Below, piece by piece: positions 8,685 through 16,432 of a stretch of DNA of 64,000 bases. Within the stretch, counting starts at the first letter, position 1. Each line of letters starts with the position of its first letter. This DNA is from JBKBIP01 sp046297495 (lineage in GTDB: Bacteria; Planctomycetota; Planctomycetia; Gemmatales; Gemmataceae), in the NCBI GenBank assembly GCA_046297495.1, contig JBKBIP010000007.1, forward strand, positions 1 to 64,000, written 5' to 3'. Under the pieces are notes generated by a model that saw nothing but the letters and a program-made list of their open reading frames with translations, searched no databases and was not told the DNA's origin. The translations under genes were made by a program, and so were the position numbers.

Positions 8685-8741
8685 TTAGCGACGCTTCGCA
8701 GAAGCGTCTTGCCGCGAGACGCTTCTGCGAAGCGTCGCTAA
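8685..8741. repeat. Perfect 25-bp inverted repeat before P450 gene
   Basis: Left arm 8685-8709 and right arm 8717-8741 are exact reverse complements over 25 bases, with a 7-base loop TGCCGCG. The core motif GACGCTTCGCAGAAGCGTC is itself nearly palindromic, so nested hairpins are possible. It starts 12 bases after the flavin reductase stop and ends three bases before the AGGAG of the P450 gene. No T-tract follows, so it is not a classic terminator. Confidence 0.9.
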
Positions 8742-8755
8742 TAGGAGTTCATGAC

Positions 8756-10093
8756 ATGGCCATGGCGTTACGACCAAACGGGCCGCCGATTACCAGTTGG
8801 TTGTATGGCAACCTGCCCGAGTTCAAGCAAGCGCGGCTGGAGACCATGACGCGCTGGGCCAGGGAGTACGGCGACGTCGTCGGCTTGCGCTTCGGTCATC
8901 GCCGTATTTACTTGCTCAGTCATCCCGATCTGATTCAAGAAGTCCTTGTCGAACAGGCAACGAATTTCACGAAGCATTTCTCGCTGAGAATGACGCCGCT
9001 GATTCTCGGCAACGGGCTGCTGACCAGCGAAGGGGATTTCTGGCGGCGGCAACGGCGGCTGGTGCAGCCGGCCTTTCAGAAAAGTCGGATCGCCAGCTAT
9101 GCCCCGGTGATGGTCGAATATACCGAGCAACTGCTCAAGGGGTGGCAGCCGGGGGACAAGCGCAACATCCACGCCGAGATGAGCCGGCTCACGTTGCAAA
9201 TCGCCGCCAAGACGCTATTTGACGCTGACGCCGCGGATGACGCTCAACACGTTGGCGAGGCCATGCAGGTGATGCAAGAGAGTTTCATTCGGCTATTCAA
9301 TCGTCTGGTGCCGATTCCGTTGTTCATTCCCACGGCCAACAACATTCGCATCAAGCGTGCCGCCCGCCAATTGGATGACATTATCTATGGCTTCATCCGC
9401 CAACGCCGCGCCAGCAAAGTGAACAAGAGCGATCTGTTGTCCTTGTTGCTCAATGCCCGCGATGAGGACAATAGCCGGATGACCGATAAGCAAGTGCGCG
9501 ACGAGGCCATGACGCTGTTCCTGGCCGGCCATGAAACGACAGCCCTGGCGCTATCATGGACCTGGTACTGCTTGTCGCAAAATCCGGACGCTGAGGCGAG
9601 TTTGCAAGCCGAGGTCGATACCGTGTTGCAAGGCACGTTGCCCACCTTCGCCGATTGGTCGAAATTGCGTTTCACCGAGGCCGTGGTGTTGGAAGCGATG
9701 CGGCTCTATCCGCCTGCGTATATCGTGGGCCGTGAAGCGAGCGTCCCCTGTGACATCGGCGGCTACCACGTTCCCAAGGGGACGACGTTGCTGATGAGCG
9801 AATGGGTGGTGCAGCGTGATCCCCGATTTTACGACCGTCCCAACGACTTCCGCCCGTGGCGCTGGCTCGATGGCTCCACGCAAACCATGCCGCGCTACGC
9901 CTACTTCCCCTTCGGCGGCGGCCCGCGCCTGTGTGTTGGCCGTGATTTCGCCATGATGGAGATGGTCCTCGTCCTGGCCACCATCGCCCAACGCTATCGC
10001 TTCACCCTCGAACCCGGCCAAACCGTCAAACCAAACCCAGCGTTTACCTTACACCCTGATCCGGGGGTGCCGGCGGTGTTGAGGGAGCGATGA
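8756..10093 (+). CDS. Cytochrome P450
   Basis: About 445 residues, normal for a soluble bacterial P450. Seen: I-helix oxygen-activation motif AGHETTA (Ala257 on), K-helix EAMRLYPP (ExxR), and the haem-ligand loop FPFGGGPRLCVGRDFA with Cys393 as the thiolate ligand. The N-terminal block (RPNGPPITSWLYGNL, FGHRRIYLLSHPDLIQEVLV) resembles bacterial relatives of CYP102/CYP4-type enzymes that hydroxylate fatty acids or terpenoids, but substrate cannot be assigned. AGGAG seven bases before ATG 8756 fixes the start; the open frame continues upstream through the inverted repeat only by chance. No ferredoxin or ferredoxin reductase is adjacent. Confidence 0.95.
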   Translation: MAMALRPNGPPITSWLYGNLPEFKQARLETMTRWAREYGDVVGLRFGHRRIYLLSHPDLIQEVLVEQATNFTKHFSLRMTPLILGNGLLTSEGDFWRRQRRLVQPAFQKSRIASYAPVMVEYTEQLLKGWQPGDKRNIHAEMSRLTLQIAAKTLFDADAADDAQHVGEAMQVMQESFIRLFNRLVPIPLFIPTANNIRIKRAARQLDDIIYGFIRQRRASKVNKSDLLSLLLNARDEDNSRMTDKQVRDEAMTLFLAGHETTALALSWTWYCLSQNPDAEASLQAEVDTVLQGTLPTFADWSKLRFTEAVVLEAMRLYPPAYIVGREASVPCDIGGYHVPKGTTLLMSEWVVQRDPRFYDRPNDFRPWRWLDGSTQTMPRYAYFPFGGGPRLCVGRDFAMMEMVLVLATIAQRYRFTLEPGQTVKPNPAFTLHPDPGVPAVLRER

Positions 10094-10311
10094 CGTTAAA
10101 GAGAGCGGGGAACGTAATATGATTGCCGAAAACGATCAATCGCAACAACCGCACTGAGAATCCGTGCTGACTGCCAACTCTTGCCTTCATGCTTTCCGTG
10201 GTGCTGCAAGCACGTCAGCGAAATAAGAGTCCCCGCGGAAAATTGCCGCCCCACCGCGCCCATTTTACTAGGATAATCCCATTACCCACAACCGTTCCAG
10301 GAGTGATCGTT

Positions 10312-11196
10312 ATGAAACGCATCGTACTGTTGATCGCCGTGGTGGCTGTCGGACAGCAGGGCCGGGCCGAGGAACCGAAGAAACTGCTCAATGTGCCGTA
10401 TGGCAGCCATCCGCGCCAGGTGCTGGATTTCCACCAGGCACAGTCGGACAAGCCGACGCCGGTGGTCTTCTACATCCACGGCGGCGGCTGGCGAGGGGGC
10501 GACAAGAAAATCGATCCGCGGCCCTACCTCGACAAAGGGATTTCGGTGGTGGCCATCAACTACCGCTATGTTCAAAACGCCGTCGAAGACAAGGTGGTGC
10601 CGCCGGTGAAGGCGCCGCTGGAAGATGCCGCCCGCGCCCTGCAATTCGTTCGCTCCAAGGCCGCCGAATGGAACATCGACAAGAAACGGATCGGCGCCAC
10701 GGGTGGTTCCGCTGGCGGCTGCTCGTCACTCTGGCTCGCCTTCCATGACGACTTGGCCGACCCTACAAGCGACGATCCCGTCGCCCGCGAATCAACCCGG
10801 TTGTATTGTGCCGCCGTCAATGGCGCGCAGGTGTCCCTCGATCCGAAGGAATTGCGTGAATGGATGCCGAACTACGGCTACGGCGCCCACGCCTTCGGGC
10901 TGCCGAATTTTCAAGCTTTGATCGACGATCGAGAAAAAGTTTTGAAATGGATCAAGAAATACTCGCCGATTGAGCACGTTTCCAAGGATGATCCGCCCAT
11001 CGCGCTGTTCTATCGTGGCGAAGTGCCGGTCGTCGGCGCCTCGCCGAAGGACCCGACGCACTCCGCCATCATGGGGGTCAAACTCGCGGAGCGCCTCAAG
11101 GCCGCGAACGTGGACGTGGTGCTTGTCCATCCCGGCCAGACGCATCCAAAATACCAGACCGCCACGGATTATCTGATCGACCGTTTGAGCAAGTGA
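10312..11196 (+). CDS. Secreted alpha/beta hydrolase (esterase/lipase-like)
   Basis: About 294 residues with a signal peptide (MKRIVLLIAVVAVGQQGRA) and CCAGGAG nine bases before ATG 10312. The fold markers are VVFYIHGGGWRGGDK (HGGGW oxyanion motif of the hormone-sensitive-lipase/BD-FAE type), GATGGSAGGCSSLWLA with the nucleophile in GGSAGG, and a histidine in HPGQTHPKY near the C-terminus. It is a paralogue-like relative of the hydrolase at 4408. It probably acts on ester-linked substituents of polymers or small esters outside the cytoplasm (inference). It stands alone, with 218 bases before it holding nothing recognisable. Confidence 0.85.
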   Translation: MKRIVLLIAVVAVGQQGRAEEPKKLLNVPYGSHPRQVLDFHQAQSDKPTPVVFYIHGGGWRGGDKKIDPRPYLDKGISVVAINYRYVQNAVEDKVVPPVKAPLEDAARALQFVRSKAAEWNIDKKRIGATGGSAGGCSSLWLAFHDDLADPTSDDPVARESTRLYCAAVNGAQVSLDPKELREWMPNYGYGAHAFGLPNFQALIDDREKVLKWIKKYSPIEHVSKDDPPIALFYRGEVPVVGASPKDPTHSAIMGVKLAERLKAANVDVVLVHPGQTHPKYQTATDYLIDRLSK

Positions 11197-11377
11197 ATCG
11201 GGAGCGAGTGAGGATGGCATTCGCGGTCCAATCTTCCTGTTCTCATCACGAGTTTTTTTCTTGTCACCGAGCCAGCGAGAAGCGTATGGTGCTTGATGAG
11301 AAATGAAGTAAGCGCCCCATATACGTTACCTTGTTGTCAAGGAAACGCCGATCCATCACTTCCCGATGGGGCTGGTG

Positions 11378-11423
11378 GATTCATCGTTTCGCGTGGGATG
11401 TCGCGGGCACGAAACGATGAATC
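11378..11423. repeat. Dispersed palindrome, copy 3
   Basis: Arms GATTCATCGTTTCGCG and CACGAAACGATGAATC differ by one base when paired (15 of 16), with a 14-base loop. One of the cleanest copies; it sits in the 311-base gap between two rightward hydrolase genes, where nothing else is seen. Confidence 0.85.
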
Positions 11424-11507
11424 ACCTGGCAACGACATCGGGAAGTTAGTTTCAATGGGCCCCTAAAACCATTGTTCACGCATTTCAACCACGAGGAGAC
11501 ACCTGCC

Positions 11508-13691
11508 ATGCAGCGGAACACGCACACGGAAAGGACCGATCTGCTTCCCCTCTCGCGCCGGGAGTGGTTGCAACTCGGCGGCTTGGGGATCGCGGGAGTT
11601 TTGTTCACGGGCGACAGCATCTTGTCGGTCGCCACGGGGCAGGTCCCAGCTAAGTCGGACAGTCTGACGCCCTTCAATCGGTTTCCGCGCATGGTGCAGG
11701 AGTATTTTGTGCAGCGCGTGCGGCGCATCGAGGCGGAAGGGAATCGCCTGCGGGCCGCGCTGAAGACCAAATCCGACGCCGAACGGTATGTGCAATCGGT
11801 GCGGGAGAAGATTCAACTCAGCTTCGGCCCCTTCCCGGAGAAGACGCCACTCCAGCCGCGCATCACCGGCGTTGTCGAACGGGATGGCTACAAGATCGAG
11901 AAAGTCATCTTTGACAGCAGGCCGAACTTCCCGGTGACGGCGAATCTGTACATCCCCAAAGGGCGCAAGTTTCCGCTGCCGGGAGTGATCGGCTCGTGCG
12001 GCCATTCCATCAACGGCAAGGCGGCGGAAGCGTATCAAAGCTTCTCACAAGGTTTGGCCAGGCAAGGCTATGTCGTGTTGATCTTCGATCCCGTCAGCCA
12101 GGGGGAGCGGTTGCAATACCCCGACGAGCACTTGCGCTCGCACCACGGCGCCGGCGTCGGCGAGCATTTATATGCAGGGAATCAGCAATTCCTGGTCGGC
12201 GAGTTCCTGGGCACCTGGCGGGCGTGGGACGGCATCCGTGCCCTAGACTACCTGCTGACGCGCGACGAAGTCGATCCCAAACACGTTGGCATCACCGGCA
12301 ATTCCGGCGGCGGCACCATGACAACGTGGTTGTGCGGCGTCGAGCAGCGCTGGACGATGGCCGCCCCGGCTTGCTTTGTGACCACCTTCCGCCGTAACTT
12401 GGAGAACGAGCTACCCGCTGATACCGAGCAATGTCCGCCGCGCGCCCTGGCGTTGGGCTTGGATCACGCCGACTTCCTGGCCGCGTTGGCTCCCAAGCCG
12501 ATCATCATTCTCGCCAAGGAGCGCGATTACTTCGACGCCCGCGGCAGTGAGGAAGCCTACGCCCGGCTCAAACACCTTTACAAGTTGTTGGGGGCGGAAG
12601 AGAACATCGCCTTGTTCATTGGGCCAAGCTATCATGGCTACTCGCAGGAAAACCGCGAGGCCATGTACCGCTGGTTTAACAAGGTCACGGGTATCTCCGA
12701 CGCTCAAACGGAGCCGAAGCTGACCATCGAAAAGGATGAAACCTTGTGGTGTACGCCCCAAGGACAGGTGACGACGCTCAAGCCGCGCACGGTGTTTTCC
12801 TTCACTCAGGCCAAGGCGCGGCAACTGGCCAAACAACGGCCCGCGCTGGACAGTGAGGCTCTGCGCCGAGCGGTGACGACGGTACTGAAGCTGCCCGCCG
12901 CCGAAGGAATCCCGGACTATCGCATTCTGCGCAACGCCGGCCCGCGCCAGTATCCCGCCAAGTTTTACACGACTTATGCCGTCGAAACCGAGCCAGGCAT
13001 TCACGCCTTGGTCACGCGCTTGTCGGATTATCGGCTGGATTCGCGCCCTTCGCGCGGCGACAACCGGGCCATCCTATACGTGGCTCACCATTCCAGCGAC
13101 GACGAGCTACGCGGCGAACCGTTTATCGGCGAGCTGCTCAAGGCGGAACCGCAAGCCACTTTCTATGCCTGCGACGTGCGCGGCATCGGCGAATCCAAAC
13201 CGGATACCTGCGGTCCTCGGTCCTTTCTCCGCCCCTATGGCTGCGATTACTTTTACGCCATTCATTCCTTGATGCTGGATCAACCGTATCTGGGACAAAA
13301 GACATTCGACGTGCTGCGCGTNNNNNNNNNNNNNNNNNNNNNNNNNNNNNNNNNNNNNNNNNNNNNNNNNNNNNNNNNNNNNNNNNNNNNNNNNNNNNNN
13401 NNNNNNNNNNNNNNNNNNNNCCACAAGGACATTCACCTGACGGGGCTGGGTTGGGGGGCGCTGCCGGCCACGTTCGCGGCCTTGCTGTCCCATGATGTCA
13501 AACAGGTGACGCTCAAACATGCTTTGACATCCTATAGCGCCATTGCCGAATCTGAGGAATATCACTGGCCCTTGTCGGCGTTCCTGCCGAATGTGCTGGC
13601 CCATTTCGATCTCCCCGATTGTTACCGCGTCTTGCAGGCCAAGCAGCTGCGCCAGATCGCGCCGTGGGAAGCGCGCGCGGATAAGGGGTAA
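11508..13691 (+). CDS. Large Tat-type secreted hydrolase, acetylxylan-esterase-like (with assembly gap)
   Basis: About 727 codons including a 99-base N run (13322-13420) that preserves frame. GAGGAG ten bases upstream sets the start at 11508. The N-terminus has a twin-arginine-like signal (SRREWLQLGGLGIAGVLF). Residues about 90-420 form an alpha/beta-hydrolase of the AXE1/dienelactone type: VTANLYIPKG, VIGSCGHSINGKA, GRDP-like VLIFDPVSQGER, nucleophile elbow GITGNSGGGTMTTW, and an acid in ILAKERDYFD; HGYSQENREAM supplies a candidate histidine. A second, poorer alpha/beta-hydrolase-like half follows (ACDVRGIGESKPDT). The protein is likely periplasmic or surface-located and acts on carbohydrate esters (inference). 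The gap hides about 33 residues of the second half. Confidence 0.85.
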   Translation: MQRNTHTERTDLLPLSRREWLQLGGLGIAGVLFTGDSILSVATGQVPAKSDSLTPFNRFPRMVQEYFVQRVRRIEAEGNRLRAALKTKSDAERYVQSVREKIQLSFGPFPEKTPLQPRITGVVERDGYKIEKVIFDSRPNFPVTANLYIPKGRKFPLPGVIGSCGHSINGKAAEAYQSFSQGLARQGYVVLIFDPVSQGERLQYPDEHLRSHHGAGVGEHLYAGNQQFLVGEFLGTWRAWDGIRALDYLLTRDEVDPKHVGITGNSGGGTMTTWLCGVEQRWTMAAPACFVTTFRRNLENELPADTEQCPPRALALGLDHADFLAALAPKPIIILAKERDYFDARGSEEAYARLKHLYKLLGAEENIALFIGPSYHGYSQENREAMYRWFNKVTGISDAQTEPKLTIEKDETLWCTPQGQVTTLKPRTVFSFTQAKARQLAKQRPALDSEALRRAVTTVLKLPAAEGIPDYRILRNAGPRQYPAKFYTTYAVETEPGIHALVTRLSDYRLDSRPSRGDNRAILYVAHHSSDDELRGEPFIGELLKAEPQATFYACDVRGIGESKPDTCGPRSFLRPYGCDYFYAIHSLMLDQPYLGQKTFDVLRXXXXXXXXXXXXXXXXXXXXXXXXXXXXXXXXXXHKDIHLTGLGWGALPATFAALLSHDVKQVTLKHALTSYSAIAESEEYHWPLSAFLPNVLAHFDLPDCYRVLQAKQLRQIAPWEARADKG
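13322..13420. other. Assembly gap (99 N)
   Basis: Unknown bases inside the hydrolase gene. The length is a multiple of three and both flanks read in the same frame, so either the gap estimate is right or the match is lucky. Confidence 1.
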
Positions 13692-14195
13692 GAGCCGTTT
13701 GGTTGAAGATGATTTCGCGGGAATACAAGGCGAGCGGAGGCCGTAAGGCCCCTTGGCGAAAGGTGTTGCCAGGGGATGTTCCGGCTCCCACGCGTCGGAA
13801 ATCTTTCCAGCGGGCCTGCCGCTTCGTGCGATTATTTCATTTTCTCATATTCTGGAACGGCATCTGGCATATATTTTGCGCAACTTCCATCAAGGGAACC
13901 GTCTCGGATAATCCGATGGAATAATAAAGGGGGATGGTCTGGAAATGAAGCGAACCGTCCTCTTCTGTCGTGCTGGTCAACAAACCATGATCGGGTTCGC
14001 GCCGTAGGGATAATTACTCCCAGCCACGGGCAACCAGGTTGTACTGCGTGCCACTAGCGGCGTATGATACAGAGGAGGGAGGATGTATTTCGTCCGTACC
14101 TTATCTACTTTCCGACTTCAGACCGTGTTACCATCGATACATAGGTCATAACGGAAACAATCATCATTCTTTGGTCCCCGCGCGAGGAAAATCCG
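13692..14195. other. 504-base upstream region of the GAF/HlyD locus
   Basis: No supported gene: short rightward frames (13703-13924, 13776-14057) lack ribosome-binding sites and recognisable sequence. The stretch has a locally AT-richer segment (about 13830-13930) containing a sigma-54-like site. It is the longest clear regulatory space ahead of the three-gene HlyD locus. Confidence 0.5.
13865..13879 (+). promoter_or_regulatory. Candidate sigma-54 promoter
   Basis: TGGCATATATTTTGC has GG and GC in the -24/-12 spacing and TGGCA plus TTGC of the sigma-54 consensus. It points toward the GAF/HlyD locus, 316 bases upstream of its first start codon. No activator-binding site was identified. Confidence 0.35.
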
Positions 14196-16301
14196 GTGAG
14201 CACAAGTCCTGAGTCACAAACCGACGCCCAGCTGATGGAACAAGCACGCCGGCAGGTCCAGCGTTTGATGGATGAAGTCACGCGGCTGGCCGAATCCGAC
14301 GTGTCCCAGCAACAATTCTTTAGTGAATTTCTGGAACACGTCCTAACCGCAATCGCGGCTCCGGCGGGGGCGGTATGGATGCGCACTCCGCAAGGGAATT
14401 TGCAGCTGCAATATCAGATCAACATTCGGCTGGTGGGGCTGGATCAAAGCGACGAAACCCGCCAGCAACACGGCGAGCTGTTGCGTCATGCCATGCAACT
14501 GACGCGCCCGCTGTTGCTGCCGCCGCACAGCGGCCCCGGCGAAGGGGTTCCCGGCGCGATCAATCCCACCAATTTCGTCAATATGTTGGTGCCGATCATC
14601 CATAATCAGCAAGTGGTCGGCATGATCGAGGTATGGCAAGACCCGCGCCGCAATCCCGACGCGCAGCGCGGCTTTTTGCAATTCCTGACGCGCATGGCCG
14701 AGTTGGCGAGCAGCTACATCCGCAATCAGCAGATGAAGCAGATGGCTGGCCAACAACAGGTCTGGTCGCAGCTGGAAGCCTTCGCCCGGCAGATTCACAC
14801 CAGCCTCAACCCCACCGAAGTCGCCTATCTTACCGTCAATGAAGCCCGCCGCCTGATCGAGTGTGACCGAGTGAGCGTTGCAGCCCGGCACAGCCGCAAA
14901 ATGGTCGTGGAAGCCATCAGCGGCGCCGACGTGGTGGAAAAACGTTCCAGTCTGGTGCAATTGCAGCGGGCATTGTGTGAGCGCGTGGCGGAATGGGGGG
15001 AACGGTTGGTGTTCCAGGGGGTCCAGGATGACACTCTCCCCCCCAAGGTGCTCCATGCCTTGGATGCTTACTTGGAGGAAAGCAACAGCAAATTGTTGGT
15101 CATCCTGCCGTTGCGCGATGAGCGCGAGCTGGACAAAGACAACCCCAAGAAAAAGCTGCCGTCGGTGCGCTCGGTGATGATGATGGAATGTTTCGAGCCG
15201 CCTCCCGCTGCCGAGCCGATGATCGCTCGCCTCGAAGTCATCGGCCGCCACGCTGCCAGCGCCATGTTCAACGCCCTGGAACACAAGCGGATTCCACTAC
15301 GCATGTTGTGGAAGCCGATCATGAAGGTTCAAGATGGACTGGGGGGAAAGGCCCGCGCCATCACCATCAGCATCGTCGTCGGCCTGCTGCTGCTCATCGG
15401 CGCCATGATCTTCGTTCCCTATCCGCTCAAGATGGACGCCAAGGGACAATTGTTGCCAACGGATCGTCAGTGGACCTACTCCCCCAGCCAAGGGCAAGTG
15501 CGTGCCTTCGTGCCCGGAGTCGAACCGGGCGCTTTAGTCCAAGAAGGAATGCCCCTGGCGGAAATGTTCGATCCGCAGCTGCAATATGAGTTGATCACGC
15601 TGGATAATCAGATTAAGGCCGCGCGGGAAGAAGCCGCCGAGTTGTGGCGCCAACATTCCCTAGCGCCCCCTTCCGAAAAACCTTCCATCTACATCCAATA
15701 TGTGAACAAAGACGCGATTGCCAAGGGAAAAGCCCGAGAACGAGATGCCCTCCTGGTACGGACCCATTCTCTGCCAGGCGAAAAAGATCGTGGCCGTTTC
15801 TACTTGAAATCCCCCATGACGGGGACGATCTTGAATTTCGATTTCCGTGAAACTCTGACCAATCGCACGGTTAAACCTTCCGATCCCCTCATTCGGATTG
15901 GCGATAAAACGAAAAACTGGGAGATTGAGCTAAGAATTCCTCAAAAGCACATCGGCCAAGTCCTGCAAGCCTTCGAGAACACCGGCAACGCGCCGCTCGA
16001 TGTGGACCTGTTGCTCTTGACGAATCCGACCCAGACCTATCGGGGTAAACTCGACCGTCACAAACTGGCCGCCGAGGCCATCCCGAGCGCCGACGATCCC
16101 AACGATCCCGAACCGGTGGTGTTGGCCTCGGTTCGGTTGGAAGGCACGGATATTCCAAAGGACAAACAGCTCCCCCGCGAGTTGCTGGTGACGGGGGCCG
16201 CAGTGAGTACGAAGGTCCGTTGCGGCAACCGGGCCATGGGCTATTCCCTGTTCTATGGCTTGTGGGAGTTTGTGTACGAAAAAGTCATCTTCGCGTTTTA
16301 A
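14196..16301 (+). CDS. GAF-GAF-TM-HlyD membrane-fusion protein
   Basis: A 701-residue protein starting at GTG 14196 behind GAGGAAA. Residues about 40-170 and 195-355 read as two GAF-like sensor domains (FFSEFLEHVLTAIAAPAGAV; VNEARRLIECDRVSVA). One membrane helix (about 388-408, ITISIVVGLLLLIGAMIFV) separates them from a C-terminal HlyD-type half: barrel-sandwich segment LKMDAKGQLLPTD...GQVRAFVPGVEPGALVQEGMPLAEM, a helical hairpin, SPMTGTIL, and a final adaptor beta-barrel. So cytoplasmic sensing is fused to a periplasmic secretion adaptor. Two further HlyD-bearing genes follow on the same strand (131 and 69 bases apart), suggesting one operon. The ligand of the GAF domains is unknown. Similar fusions occur in planctomycetes, but no characterised role is known to me. 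Confidence 0.85.
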   Translation: MSTSPESQTDAQLMEQARRQVQRLMDEVTRLAESDVSQQQFFSEFLEHVLTAIAAPAGAVWMRTPQGNLQLQYQINIRLVGLDQSDETRQQHGELLRHAMQLTRPLLLPPHSGPGEGVPGAINPTNFVNMLVPIIHNQQVVGMIEVWQDPRRNPDAQRGFLQFLTRMAELASSYIRNQQMKQMAGQQQVWSQLEAFARQIHTSLNPTEVAYLTVNEARRLIECDRVSVAARHSRKMVVEAISGADVVEKRSSLVQLQRALCERVAEWGERLVFQGVQDDTLPPKVLHALDAYLEESNSKLLVILPLRDERELDKDNPKKKLPSVRSVMMMECFEPPPAAEPMIARLEVIGRHAASAMFNALEHKRIPLRMLWKPIMKVQDGLGGKARAITISIVVGLLLLIGAMIFVPYPLKMDAKGQLLPTDRQWTYSPSQGQVRAFVPGVEPGALVQEGMPLAEMFDPQLQYELITLDNQIKAAREEAAELWRQHSLAPPSEKPSIYIQYVNKDAIAKGKARERDALLVRTHSLPGEKDRGRFYLKSPMTGTILNFDFRETLTNRTVKPSDPLIRIGDKTKNWEIELRIPQKHIGQVLQAFENTGNAPLDVDLLLLTNPTQTYRGKLDRHKLAAEAIPSADDPNDPEPVVLASVRLEGTDIPKDKQLPRELLVTGAAVSTKVRCGNRAMGYSLFYGLWEFVYEKVIFAF

Positions 16302-16432
16302 CGGCTGAGGGTCTTGTCTGCACACATTCTGGATTCCTCGTTTCGCCTTGGCTTGTTGAATGTCGGCGCAAAATCGCCGAGCCGATAGGGACGTTGGAAA
16401 TACAACATTCTCTTACTTAAGGGTTCTAAGTC

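Noticed and set aside
10114..10160. 12-codon frame with a purine-rich stretch upstream (ATG at 10120)
   Set aside because: Too short and no conserved sequence; ordinary chance.
14343..15284. Leftward 313-codon frame
   Set aside because: Antisense shadow of the GAF/HlyD gene, caused by high GC content; no motifs.
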